Origin: Streptosporangiaceae bacterium
GTDB lineage: Bacteria > Actinomycetota > Actinomycetes > Streptosporangiales > Streptosporangiaceae
Length of the DNA: 64,000 nucleotides
Reading direction: 5' to 3'
Assembly: GCA_025934375.1 (NCBI GenBank)
Contig: JAICYD010000019.1
Span: 1 to 64,000, forward strand
Positions within the stretch are counted from its first letter, which is position 1. Each line of letters begins with the position of its first letter. The position numbers and the translations under genes are program-made. The notes beneath the pieces were generated by a model that saw nothing but the letters and a program-made list of their open reading frames with translations, was not told where the DNA came from and did no database searches. Shown in pieces: positions 27,310 to 35,784 of the stretch.

Positions 27310-27331
27310 TCCGCCAGTCAGCTGATAATAG

Positions 27332-29102
27332 CTAGCTGACGGCGACGGCCACGTTGTCCACCAGGAATGAGGTGGCATGGCCCTTGAGGGTCTCGCTGCT
27401 GGCGAACCGGATGGTCACCTTCTGCCCGATGAAGGACTTCAGGCTGAAGGAGAACGTCGCGTACTTCGCGGCCGCGCTCTTGCTGGAGACGGTGGTGAGC
27501 GTTCGCAGCACCGCGCCCGATGAGCTCAGCACCTGGACCGCCATGGTGTCCGACGCCGTCGCCTTCGGGTCATTGGAGATGACCCGCAGCTCATACGACA
27601 GCGTCGCGGCGCCGCAGGACGGCTGGATCGTCACCGCTTGCGCGAGGCTGTCCTTGCGCGGCGCGGTCCGCCCGCCGAGGCGGGCCAGCCACTTGCCGGC
27701 GAACGCGGGAGTCGCCGTGGCGCTGGCGGTCCGGACCCCGCTGGTGGCCGTCCACGGCGCGGTCCCGGACTCGAAGCCGCCGTTGCCGATCAGCTGGGCG
27801 CCGCACGCGGCCAGCACCTTCCAGGTGAAGGTCACCTTCCCGCTCGTCCCGGCGGCGTCCTTGGCGGTCACCGTGACGGTGGAGGTGCCGGCCTTCGACG
27901 GCGAGCCAGTGACCAGCCCGGAAGAGGCGGCCAGCTTCAGCCCGGCGGGCAGGCCGGCCGCGGTCCAGGAGGTGATCTTGTTCCCCTTGGACGACTGAGC
28001 CGCCAGCTGGAGGTTGATCGCCTTGCCGGCAACGCTGGTGCGGGTGCCGGGGCTGGTAACGGTGACGGTGTCCCCGGGTGGCGCCGTCGTGGTGACCGTC
28101 CAGGTGAAGGCGGCGTGGCCGGAGTCGTGCACGGTGGCCCCGACCGTGTCGGTCGCGGTGACCGTCACGGTAGAGGTGCCCGCCGTGGCCGATGATCCGC
28201 CGGCCGCCGCAACCGCGGACGGGCGGGCCGCGCCCGCCGCGTGCTGCTGCCCGGCCAGGGCGCTGTTCAGCAGCGACTCCAGCTGCAGTAGCTGGAACGC
28301 GCCGGCCAGGTCCTTCGCGTCCGCATCGATCGGGGGACGACCGGGCACGTTGGGGTTCTGGATGGCGTCGGCGTCCCACCGGAGGGCCTTCAGCCGCTCG
28401 GCGGCCAGGATCTGGGTGGCCTCGCTGTTCAGCACGTCCTGGGTGGCCGGCTGTGATGTCCCTCCCGCCTGGGCCAGCAGGTTCGACAAGACCGCAGGAG
28501 CGTTGCCCTGGGTGATGATCGCCTCGCGGAAGTAATCACTCGCGGTGTAGGTACTCGGGTCGGCCGCTCCCTGTCCGTTATCGCTGCCGTTGCCGATGCC
28601 CTCCCGGCCCGGAGGGGGTAACCGGCGCCCGCCCGGCCGCGGTAACCGCGGCCATTCCAGCGGCCCAGATGTTGGCGGCGCCGTTCGGGCCGGGCCTGAC
28701 CGCGATGACGGCGCTGGCCGTGCCCAGCGCGGGTGCGCGCCGCCCCGCGCGGCCGACACGATGACCTGCTGGGGAATGCCCGCCTCGCGCGGCACCCCGG
28801 ACAAGACACCGGTCCGCGGGTCCAGGGACAGCCCCGGCGGCAGGTCGCTGAGCGAGACCCAGAAAGCGGTGCCGCCGTTCGCGAGCCGGAACTGGTAGGA
28901 GTACGGCTGGCCGACCGTGGCGATGGCGGGGCTGCCCGGCGTGACGGCCAGCGGGCTGACGCTGGCCGCCGCCGGGGACGTGGTGGCGGCGCTGGCGACG
29001 GCCCCGCCCGCCGCCGCCCGCCATGGAGACAGTGATGACCGAGGCGGCGACCAACGGGATCACCAGTCGGCTCGCTCCCCGCAACGAACCTAGGAATCGC
29101 AT
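27332..29102 (-). pseudogene. Secreted Ig-like-domain protein, apparently frameshifted near its N terminus
   Basis: A signal peptide starts at 29102 (MRFLGSLRGASRLVIPLVAA). After about 30 codons the coding signal moves to a second frame (AVASAATTSPAAASVSPLA..., an Ig-like block with FRLANGGTAFWVSLSDLPPG and GVLSGVPREAG), returns to the first for about 40 codons (ALGTASAVIAVRPGPNGA), and then stays in the second down to the stop at 27332. That last part holds a helical segment, two more Ig-like blocks (TAAGLPAGLKLAASSGLVTG) and a C-terminal carbohydrate-binding-like beta domain (GNGGFESGTAPW). All three switches lie in G/C runs, so base-calling error is as likely as real decay. No catalytic domain is visible. 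Confidence 0.65.
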
Positions 29103-29221
29103 GATCGAAGGCTGGCGGAAAAGTCCGCTCCCGGGATCGGTAAGTATCCTCACCTTTCACCTGGGGAGCCCCCCATCTTTCGGGCGGGGACCTGCTCGCA
29201 CGAAGGCGTACAGTATCGCTC

Positions 29222-29788
29222 ATGACGACCCTGCCAAACCGGGACCAGACTGCGCTGCTGGTCATCGACGTGCAGAACGGCGTGGTGGCCGGCGCGCCAA
29301 GGCGCGATGACGTCATCGCCAACATCAACGCCCTCATCGGGAAGGCCCGGGCCGACCGCGTCCCCGTCATCTGGGTACAGCATTCCGATGACGGGCCCCT
29401 GCTGCCGGGCAGCGAGAACTGGCAGTACGTGCCCGAGCTCGCCCGTGAGGACGCTGAGCCGCTCGTGCACAAGCGCTACGGCGACTCGTTCGAGGCCACG
29501 GAACTGGAGGAGCTGCTGGCCGAGCGCGGGGTCGGCCACTTGGTCGTCACCGGCGCGCAGACCGACCAGTGCATCCGGTGCACGCTGCACGGGGCGTTCA
29601 CCCGGGGCTATGACGTGACGCTGGTCGGCGACGCGCACACCACGGAGGACCTGACCCAGTGGGGCGCGCCGCCGCCGGAGCAGGTGATCGCGCACACCAA
29701 CATGTACTGGGGAGACCAGGCGGCCCCGGGCCGGCGCGCGGGCACCGTGGGCACCGCCGAGGTCAGCTTCGCGGCGCCCGCGCCGTAA
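29222..29788 (+). CDS. Isochorismatase-family cysteine hydrolase
   Basis: This 188-residue hydrolase has catalytic Asp in LLVIDVQNG (residues about 12-20), Lys in HKRYGDSFEAT (about 82-92) and Cys in TGAQTDQCIRCT (about 110-121), the usual D-K-C triad. The group includes nicotinamidases, N-carbamoylsarcosine amidases and related enzymes. The start follows soon after the divergent secreted gene. The substrate is unknown. Confidence 0.87.
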   Translation: MTTLPNRDQTALLVIDVQNGVVAGAPRRDDVIANINALIGKARADRVPVIWVQHSDDGPLLPGSENWQYVPELAREDAEPLVHKRYGDSFEATELEELLAERGVGHLVVTGAQTDQCIRCTLHGAFTRGYDVTLVGDAHTTEDLTQWGAPPPEQVIAHTNMYWGDQAAPGRRAGTVGTAEVSFAAPAP

Positions 29789-29804
29789 TCGCCTTCCCCG
29801 GGGG

Positions 29805-31430
29805 CTAGACGCCGTCCCGCACCGGCAAGGTGATCGCCGACGGGCGGGACTCGTCATGGTAGACGGACTGGTCGGCGGCTAGCAGGCGGCTGGCGGTGGC
29901 GTGCGGCTCGCCAGTGCCGGGGTTGCGGGCATAGCGGGGGAAGGCGCCGCTGGAGACCTGGACCCGGATCCGGTGGCCGCGCTGGAAACGGTAGGCCGTC
30001 GGCCACAGCCGGACAGTCACCTCGCGTGGCGAGTTCGCCTCGGTCACGGTGGTCAGGCCGTCGCAGACGTTCCACGACCTGCCGTCGGGACCGACGTCGC
30101 ACAGCCGTACGAACACGTCGGCGTGCCGCAGGCTGGAGGAGAACCACACCTGCGCGCTGACCTCGCCGATCACCTCGGTATCGGCCTCCAGCGGCGGCGA
30201 GGTGTAGGTCAGCACGTCCGGGCGGGCCTCCAGCGCCGAGTTCTCCACCCGTCCCGCGCCGCGCGGGATCATGCGGACCCCGCCGGCCGCCGGCGTCGGG
30301 TCGGCCGGGTCGTACCGGTAGGTACCGGGCGCGGACCCGCCTTCCGCGACGGAGGACGCCAGGCCGCCGCCGGGCTGGAGGTAGAACTTTCGCGGCGCGT
30401 ACCCGGGCGGCGGCCACGCCGGGAAGTCCCGCCAGGCCTCTTGCCCCATCACGTACAGCCGCACTGGCTCGCGGGCGGGCGGCTGCGCGCCCCGCGCGCA
30501 CGCCAGCCCGAACGTCAGGGTCTCCTTGATGCCCTCGCCGCTGCCGTTCAGGTGGTGCCATGGCCCGACCGTCAGCCGCGCGGGGTGGCCCCGCTCCTGC
30601 AGGACGCGGAAATCGCGCAGTTGACCGGGCAGGAAGATGTCATACCAGCCGCCGACCGAGCTGACCGGCACGGCCACCGCGCCGGCCCGCTCACGGTGGT
30701 CCAGGGCCGCCCAGTAGGGATCGTCGCCGTCGTGGGCCAAGATGTCCTGGACGTAGCCGACCCGGTGCCCGGCGGCGGCCACGTCGGCGTTGCCGAGCGG
30801 CAGCGTGCGCACCGCCCGCTGGTTGCGCGGCCCCGCCGTCAGCTGGCGCAGCATCGCCCCGCGGCGTTCCTGGCCGTCGGTCATGATCCCCCAGCCGAAT
30901 GGCGTCTCCAGCGACAGTCCGTCCGGGCGCAGGAACTCCAGCGTGAGGGCGGACTCGGTCACGACGGGGATCATCGCCTTGACCTCTGGCGGCAGCTTGT
31001 CGGCGATCGCCCACTGAACGTACCCCAGGTAGCTGGGGCCGGTGAGGACGATCGAGCCGCCGAACCAGGGCTGCTTGACGATCCACTCCAGGGTCGCCAG
31101 CCCGTCCGCGCGCTCGTTGCGCATCGCCTCGAACCGCCCGCCGGAGCCGAACGTGCCCCGGCAGCTTTGCAAGAGCACCTGGAACCCTCGCTCGGCCAGC
31201 GGGCGGGCCATCCCGCCGGCCAGCAGGCCGCTTCGCCCGTAGGGCGACCGCATCAGCGCCAGCGGGAGGCCGTCGCCGCCGGAGGCGGGCGCGTACCGGT
31301 TCGCGAGCAGGACCACGCCGTCGGGCATCGGCACCCGCAGGTCCCGTTCGACGGTCAGGTCACGGGTCAGCGGCCGGTCGAGCTTCTGCATGCGCTCGAT
31401 GAGGTAGCTGCCCAGGTTCACGCGCGCCAC
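29805..31430 (-). CDS. CocE/NonD-family hydrolase (Xaa-Pro dipeptidyl-peptidase-like)
   Basis: This 541-residue serine hydrolase has an alpha/beta core with VPMPDGVVLLANRYAP (residues about 33-48), nucleophile GPSYLGYVQW (about 130-139) and catalytic His in LTVGPWHHLNG (about 286-296), followed by the C-terminal jelly-roll domain (about 340-535, VIGEVSAQVWFSSSLRHADVFVRLCDV, RFQRGHRIRVQVSS) typical of cocaine esterase/X-Pro dipeptidyl peptidases. GTG at 31430 follows AAGGGAG. The substrate is an ester or amide, not determined. Confidence 0.87.
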   Translation of the reverse strand: MARVNLGSYLIERMQKLDRPLTRDLTVERDLRVPMPDGVVLLANRYAPASGGDGLPLALMRSPYGRSGLLAGGMARPLAERGFQVLLQSCRGTFGSGGRFEAMRNERADGLATLEWIVKQPWFGGSIVLTGPSYLGYVQWAIADKLPPEVKAMIPVVTESALTLEFLRPDGLSLETPFGWGIMTDGQERRGAMLRQLTAGPRNQRAVRTLPLGNADVAAAGHRVGYVQDILAHDGDDPYWAALDHRERAGAVAVPVSSVGGWYDIFLPGQLRDFRVLQERGHPARLTVGPWHHLNGSGEGIKETLTFGLACARGAQPPAREPVRLYVMGQEAWRDFPAWPPPGYAPRKFYLQPGGGLASSVAEGGSAPGTYRYDPADPTPAAGGVRMIPRGAGRVENSALEARPDVLTYTSPPLEADTEVIGEVSAQVWFSSSLRHADVFVRLCDVGPDGRSWNVCDGLTTVTEANSPREVTVRLWPTAYRFQRGHRIRVQVSSGAFPRYARNPGTGEPHATASRLLAADQSVYHDESRPSAITLPVRDGV

Positions 31431-31541
31431 CAGGTACTCCCTTCAGCCACCCGCGCCGTCCGCCGAAGCCCCGGTGCTCACGACGGCGCGAGAACTCCAG
31501 TGCCTCATTGTGGAGAACTCCCCTCGCGAACGGAAGCCCCC

Positions 31542-32594
31542 TCAGTAGCGATCATGTCGAGTGCCGTGACTATGCCGCGATCCGCGGCATAAGTCGCGGC
31601 GCTCGGCCGGGGCGGCGGCGAGCGCGGTTCGCTGCTCGGCAATTAGCTCGGCGAGCGCGGGGCGGGCGCCGCGGCACAGGCCGGGGACGTTCAGGAAGCC
31701 GTGCGGCACGCCGGGGTACTCGGTGAGCTTAACCGGGACGCCGGCGGCCCGGAGGGCGTCGGCGTACCGGACGCCGTCGTCGCGCAGCGGGTCGTGCTCG
31801 GCCACGACGATCAGGGCGGGCGGCAGGCCCGCGTGCGACTTGGCGAGCATCGGCGAGGCCATCGGGTGGGCGCGGTCCCCGTCGGGGCCGAGGTACAACG
31901 TCCGGTAGACGGTCATCTCCGCGCCGGACAGGAACGGGGCGTTCGGGTTGGCGCGCGCCGACGCCGTCGCTGAGCCGGCCTCGGTCATGTCGGTGGACGG
32001 GTACAGCAGCGCCTGGTGGGCGATCGCCGGGCCCTCGCGCTCCAGCGCGAGCAGGCACATCACGGCCGACAGGTTGCCGCCGGCGCTCTCCCCCATCACG
32101 GCGACCGGGCCGCCCGCGCCAAGCTCGGCGGCGCTCGCGGCGGCCCAGGCCAGGGCGGCGTAGCAGTCCTCGATGGCGGCCGGGAAGCGGTGCGTGGGCG
32201 CGAGCCGGTAATCAACTGACACCACGACCGCGCCGACGCCCGCCGCCACGCGCGAGCACAGCCAGTCGCCCATCCGGATGTCCCCGAAGACGAACCCGCC
32301 GCCGTGGAAGTACAGGACCAGCGGCCGCACGGTGCCGGATGAGACAGTGCCCGACGCAACCGGGCCGGCCGGGCGGTACACGCGCACGGGGACCTGCCCG
32401 CCAGGCCCGGGAACCGCCTGGCTGGCGACGTCAACGCCCGGCGCGGTCGCCCCGAAGATCCAGTCGGTCACCCGGCCGGCCGGGAACTCGCGGCTCTGCA
32501 TGGCGATGACCTGCTCCTCGGTCATGCCCGCGACCGAGGACTGCCGCCGCGTGAGCCAGGCGAATGCGCGCACCCGCAGGTCCATCCGAGCCAT
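31542..32594 (-). CDS. HSL-family alpha/beta hydrolase (acetyl esterase/lipase type)
   Basis: This 350-residue esterase has oxyanion motif LYFHGGGFVFGD (residues about 94-105), nucleophile MGESAGGNLSAV (about 146-157; GESAG in place of GDSAG), acid VVAEHDPLRDDG (about 263-274) and His in GVPHGFLN. ATG at 32594 has AAGGGAG before it; the frame to 32624 adds unlikely residues. The last 20 codons are Arg/His-rich, lie outside the family, and overlap a perfect hairpin at 31571-31591, suggesting the ancestral stop was lost. Confidence 0.85.
   Translation of the reverse strand: MARMDLRVRAFAWLTRRQSSVAGMTEEQVIAMQSREFPAGRVTDWIFGATAPGVDVASQAVPGPGGQVPVRVYRPAGPVASGTVSSGTVRPLVLYFHGGGFVFGDIRMGDWLCSRVAAGVGAVVVSVDYRLAPTHRFPAAIEDCYAALAWAAASAAELGAGGPVAVMGESAGGNLSAVMCLLALEREGPAIAHQALLYPSTDMTEAGSATASARANPNAPFLSGAEMTVYRTLYLGPDGDRAHPMASPMLAKSHAGLPPALIVVAEHDPLRDDGVRYADALRAAGVPVKLTEYPGVPHGFLNVPGLCRGARPALAELIAEQRTALAAAPAERRDLCRGSRHSHGTRHDRY
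31571..31591 (-). terminator. Hairpin in the esterase 3' end
   Basis: Perfect 9 bp inverted repeat TATGCCGCG-ATC-CGCGGCATA, inside the last codons of the esterase frame. Terminator-like; it has no T-tract. Confidence 0.45.
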
Positions 32595-32648
32595 CTGGTG
32601 CTCCCTTGCGCCCGAGATCATCAATTGCTAAATCTGAGAATTGTTATC

Positions 32649-32800
32649 TCACCGGGCCTCGACGCTGCGCAAGGCGGTGGCGACGAAGTTGTCGAGGATC
32701 TCCTTGCGCACCGGTCGCGGGTGCTGGGGGCTGGTGATCAGCACCGCGTAAAGGCCGAGCATGAAGAACTGGGCAGTGCGCAGCCCGTTGGCGCCGGGAA
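32649..32800 (-). pseudogene. C-terminal remnant of a TetR-family regulator
   Basis: About 50 codons read leftwards as LPGANGLRTAQFFMLGLYAV... and end KEILDNFVATALRSVEAR followed by TGA. This is a typical TetR ligand-domain C terminus, with no N-terminal HTH upstream. The sequence stops abruptly at about 32800, where a different gene fragment begins on the other strand. Confidence 0.65.
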
Positions 32801-32896
32801 GATGAAGACCAGATCCTCTACGAGGTCGCGGACAAGGTCGCGGTCATCACGCTGAACCGGCCGGAGCGCGGGAAACCCGCGCGTGGCGGCCGCTGA
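32801..32896 (+). pseudogene. N-terminal remnant of an enoyl-CoA hydratase
   Basis: Thirty-one codons read DEDQILYEVADKVAVITLNR then PERGKPARGGR and a stop. ILYEV.DKVAVITLNRPE is the hallmark N-terminal strand pair of crotonase-family enzymes. The catalytic part is missing and there is no start codon. It abuts the TetR remnant with no gap, so one deletion probably removed the intervening gene bodies. Confidence 0.65.
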
Positions 32897-32993
32897 CGCC
32901 GCCCTAGCCCTCATGAACGTCCCGCGCTGACTTTCGGGAACGCTGATTTCCTGGCACGCTGATGGTTCGCGACGTTTGAGAGGGATAGCCAGG

Positions 32994-34265
32994 TTGGACA
33001 ACATCGTTGTCGTCGGGGGCGGTGCGGCGGGTGTCGCCGCCGTGGAGACGCTGCGGGCGGGCGGGTTCTGCGGGTCGCTGGCCCTCGTATGCGGCGAGCC
33101 GGAGCTCCCCTACGACCGGCCCCCGCTGTCCAAGCAGGTCCTCACCGGCGCCTGGGATCCCGACCGGACCCGCTTCCGCGAGGCGAGCCACTACGCGCAG
33201 TTGAACGTCCGGCTCGTGCATGGCGCGGCGAGGTCACTGGACGCCGCCAGCCGCACGGTGGAGCTCAGCGACGGCTACCGCCTCGGATACGACGGCCTGA
33301 TCATCGCGACCGGAGTGCGGCCGCGCCTGCTGCCGTCCGGGCACGACCTGGCCGGCGTCCACGTGCTGCGCGGCCTGGCGGACGTGGCCGCGCTGCGGAG
33401 CGCCTTCGAGGCTGCCTCCGGGAACGCTGCCTCCGTTAACACTGCCTCCGGGAACACTGCCTCCGGGAACACTGCCTCCGGGAATAATGCCCCCGGGCGG
33501 GTGGTGATCGTGGGCGCGGGGTTCCTCGGGATGGAGGTCGCCGCCGCCGCGCGCGGCCTGGGCTTGCACGTCACGGTGGTGGACCCGCTGCCCGAGCCGA
33601 TGATCCGCCAGGTCGGCCCGGTCATCGGCGCCGCGGTCGCCGCGCTGCACCGCGGCCAGGGGGTCGTCGTCCGCACCGGGATCGGCGTGACCAGACTGGT
33701 CGGCGCGGCCGGGGGCCTTGACGGAGCCGCTGACCGGTCGGACCGGGTCACCGGCGTCGCCCTCGACGATGGCTCAACGGTCCCGGCCGACTGCGTGCTG
33801 GTCGCCATCGGCGCCGTACCGGAAACGGAGTGGCTGGCGGGCTCGGGCCTGGGCCTCGGCAACGGCGTTGAGTGCGACCTCTTCCTTCGCGCGGCCCCCG
33901 GCGTGTACGCGGCCGGCGACGTCGCCTCATGGCCTAGCCCCCGCTACCAGCGAAGGGTCCGGATCGAGCATCGGATGAACGCGACCGAGATGGGCATCTG
34001 CGCGGCGAAGAACCTGCTGAGCGAGGCCACAGGCGGGGAACTCGAGACGTTCGACCCCCTGCCGTACTTCTGGAGCGACCAGTACAAGGTGAAGCTCCAG
34101 GTGCACGGGGACTTGTCCGCCGACTGCACGCCCACGATCGAGGAGGGCTCAGTCGAGGGCGGCAAATTCGTTGCCGTCTTCCGCCGCGACGGCGTGCCGA
34201 GCGCGGTGCTCGGCTGGAGCTCCGCCGCCCGGATGCCCGGCTACCGGAAGCTGCTGCTCGGATGA
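32994..34265 (+). CDS. Ferredoxin reductase-type FAD/NAD(P)-dependent oxidoreductase
   Basis: This 423-residue flavoprotein of the rubredoxin/ferredoxin reductase group has NIVVVGGGAAGVAAVETLRA (N-terminal FAD fold), LPYDRPPLSKQVL (residues about 40-52), IIATGVRPR (about 103-111), NAD-binding VVIVGAGFLGMEVAAAA (about 170-186) and VYAAGDVASW (about 303-312). A 15 bp minisatellite inserts five SGNTA repeats (about 140-164) just before the NAD-binding fold. TTG at 32994 is chosen with AGAGGGA upstream; TTG at 32976 is an alternative. It overlaps the next gene by ATGA. It probably feeds electrons to an oxygenase not present here. Confidence 0.86.
   Translation: MDNIVVVGGGAAGVAAVETLRAGGFCGSLALVCGEPELPYDRPPLSKQVLTGAWDPDRTRFREASHYAQLNVRLVHGAARSLDAASRTVELSDGYRLGYDGLIIATGVRPRLLPSGHDLAGVHVLRGLADVAALRSAFEAASGNAASVNTASGNTASGNTASGNNAPGRVVIVGAGFLGMEVAAAARGLGLHVTVVDPLPEPMIRQVGPVIGAAVAALHRGQGVVVRTGIGVTRLVGAAGGLDGAADRSDRVTGVALDDGSTVPADCVLVAIGAVPETEWLAGSGLGLGNGVECDLFLRAAPGVYAAGDVASWPSPRYQRRVRIEHRMNATEMGICAAKNLLSEATGGELETFDPLPYFWSDQYKVKLQVHGDLSADCTPTIEEGSVEGGKFVAVFRRDGVPSAVLGWSSAARMPGYRKLLLG
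33411..33485. repeat. 15 bp in-frame tandem repeat (five units)
   Basis: Five units of rctgcctccgggaay encode ASGN(T/A) in the linker between the FAD- and NAD-binding halves of the flavoprotein. Confidence 0.92.
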
Positions 34266-35077
34266 GCATCGGCGAGGAAAAGCACGTCCAGCAGGCTGAC
34301 CTTAACCGCAGGTACCGCAAGCACATGCTGTCGGAGCTGCGATTCGCTGTCGCGCGCGACGGGCTAGATCGCGGCGAGGTCCACGGGGAGGCGGAGGTCA
34401 CCCGGTACATGCACGTCCCCGGGACTTCGCACCTGCGCACGTCCATCCTGGCCGTGTGGGCCGACATGCTCAGCGGCATCCTCACCCTGACCGCCGTGCA
34501 GCCCCGCGTGTCGGTGACGCAGGAGCTCGACGTCCACCTGTACCAGCCTGCCCCGTCGTCCGGCATCGTCCGTGCCGAGGGCCGCGTGGTGAAGGCCGGT
34601 CGCTCGGTCATCGTGTCGCACGTGGATTTCACCGATTCCCAGGGCGAGCCGTTCGGCTTCAGCACCAGCTCGTTCATGGCGTCGCCGGACGCCTCATTCA
34701 CCCTGCCGTCGCTGAAGGCGTCAATGCGTTTCATCAATGACGCGCCCCGCCTGGCGGTCCCGTTCGCAGACCGCGCGGGCCTCATCCGACACGCGGTTCC
34801 CGGTGTCGCTGAGCTGGCGGTCTCCGATGACGGCCGCAACTCTACAAACTCGATGCACGGCGGCCTTGTCGCCTTGGCCGCCGAGGAATCGGTCCTGTCG
34901 CTGGCCGACGATCCCAGCGCGACGGTGTGCTCATTGCAGGTTCGCTACCTGTCCGCTATCCGGGTCGGGCCGGCGGTGGCGACCGCCTCCGGGCACCGCG
35001 GGCTGTTCCGTTGCGAGGTCCGCGACCGTGGCAAGCAGGACCGGCTAGCCGCCCTGGCGACCGTGCGCACGTTCTAG
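34262..35077 (+). CDS. Thioesterase-like double hotdog protein
   Basis: This 271-residue protein has two hotdog-like halves. The first has SILAVWADMLSGILT (residues about 61-75) and GIVRAEGRVVKAGRSVIVSH (about 101-120), matching the PaaI-type helix and following strands; the second has SMHGGLVALAAEESVLSL (about 197-214) and VRYLSAIRVGPAVATA (about 227-242). It is probably an acyl-CoA thioesterase or a catalytically altered relative. The ATGA overlap with the flavoprotein gene shows coupling. The substrate is unknown. Confidence 0.7.
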   Translation: MSIGEEKHVQQADLNRRYRKHMLSELRFAVARDGLDRGEVHGEAEVTRYMHVPGTSHLRTSILAVWADMLSGILTLTAVQPRVSVTQELDVHLYQPAPSSGIVRAEGRVVKAGRSVIVSHVDFTDSQGEPFGFSTSSFMASPDASFTLPSLKASMRFINDAPRLAVPFADRAGLIRHAVPGVAELAVSDDGRNSTNSMHGGLVALAAEESVLSLADDPSATVCSLQVRYLSAIRVGPAVATASGHRGLFRCEVRDRGKQDRLAALATVRTF

Positions 35078-35122
35078 CGCCGAGATCGCGGCGCCGGCGC
35101 CAGCGCTCCCGGTCGCCGTACC

Positions 35123-35275
35123 GGGGCGAAATGGCCAACGACCCGCATTCTTTCTGGGGCTAAATGGCCAACGACCTGCTCTAGCCGTGGCGGAAGGGCC
35201 AGCGACCGCCCAGCGCTCCGTGGCGGAAGGGCCAGCGACCCGCTACTTTCCGGGGCAAGTGGGCCAGCGACCCGC
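35123..35275. repeat. Five-copy degenerate tandem array, about 32 bp period
   Basis: Five cores of 23-24 bp lie at 35123, 35156, 35187, 35220 and 35252, spaced by 33, 31, 33 and 32 bp. They share the pattern GKGGC...GGGCCAGCGACCCGC. The sequence between cores is 7-10 nt and unrelated. It is non-coding and lies between the thioesterase-like gene and the DUF397 gene. The cores are too short and too degenerate for CRISPR. Confidence 0.8.
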
Positions 35276-35301
35276 TTGCGCCGCGGGCCGCCAAAGTCCC
35301 G

Positions 35302-35490
35302 CTAGAACGCGCGGACCGCCGCCAGGAGGGCGAGCCAGGCGGGGCCGGGGAGAGCCAGGGTCACTCCCGAGCGGTTGGCGGTGTCGCGGACCAGGACCGA
35401 GGTCGCGGAAACGCCGACCTCCACGCAACTGCCTGAGCTATTGCTGTAGCTCGCCTTGCGCCAGCCCGCCGAACGCATGTTCTCACTCAT
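35302..35490 (-). CDS. DUF397 protein
   Basis: This 62-residue protein has the DUF397 pattern WRKASYSNSSGSCVEVGV (residues about 10-27), VLVRDTANRSG (about 32-42) and PAWLALLAAVRAF. RBS GGGGGAG precedes the ATG. In most actinobacteria DUF397 genes follow an XRE/DUF5753 regulator and act in development-like regulation; no such partner is present here, so this copy is orphaned. Confidence 0.87.
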   Translation of the reverse strand: MSENMRSAGWRKASYSNSSGSCVEVGVSATSVLVRDTANRSGVTLALPGPAWLALLAAVRAF

Positions 35491-35784
35491 CTCGTAACTC
35501 CCCCTCGGCTGCTGCCCCCTCTACATAGGCTATATATTCCCCTTCTTGGGCGGTATCGCGCACCCGAAGTGGAAAACACCCCTTCTGCTTACCCGCTGAG
35601 CTTTTGATGGCGACCCGCCCGGCTAGGCGGCAGTGACCTGTTCGCAGACGGCCACGTCCACAGTTACCGGCCAGTAGGCACGAGCAGGCCCGCGGCTCCG
35701 CCGCCGGGAGCCAGGGCATGCGCTTCTACCTGGGAACATGTGACCAGGATTTCAGGCCGAGGGCACTAGCCGCCGGCGGGATGC

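Noticed and set aside
29901..31592. 563-codon open frame on the plus strand
   Set aside because: It is antisense to the CocE/NonD gene, low in recognisable motifs and rich in Arg/Gly/Pro, as expected for a GC-rich shadow frame.
35123..35275. Possible CRISPR array
   Set aside because: Units are degenerate, the spacing is only 31-33 bp with 7-10 bp between cores, and no cas gene is present.
35483..35719. 78-codon frame upstream of the DUF397 gene
   Set aside because: A segment (CFPLRVRDTAQEG) vaguely resembles DUF397, but the rest is not protein-like and no RBS is seen.
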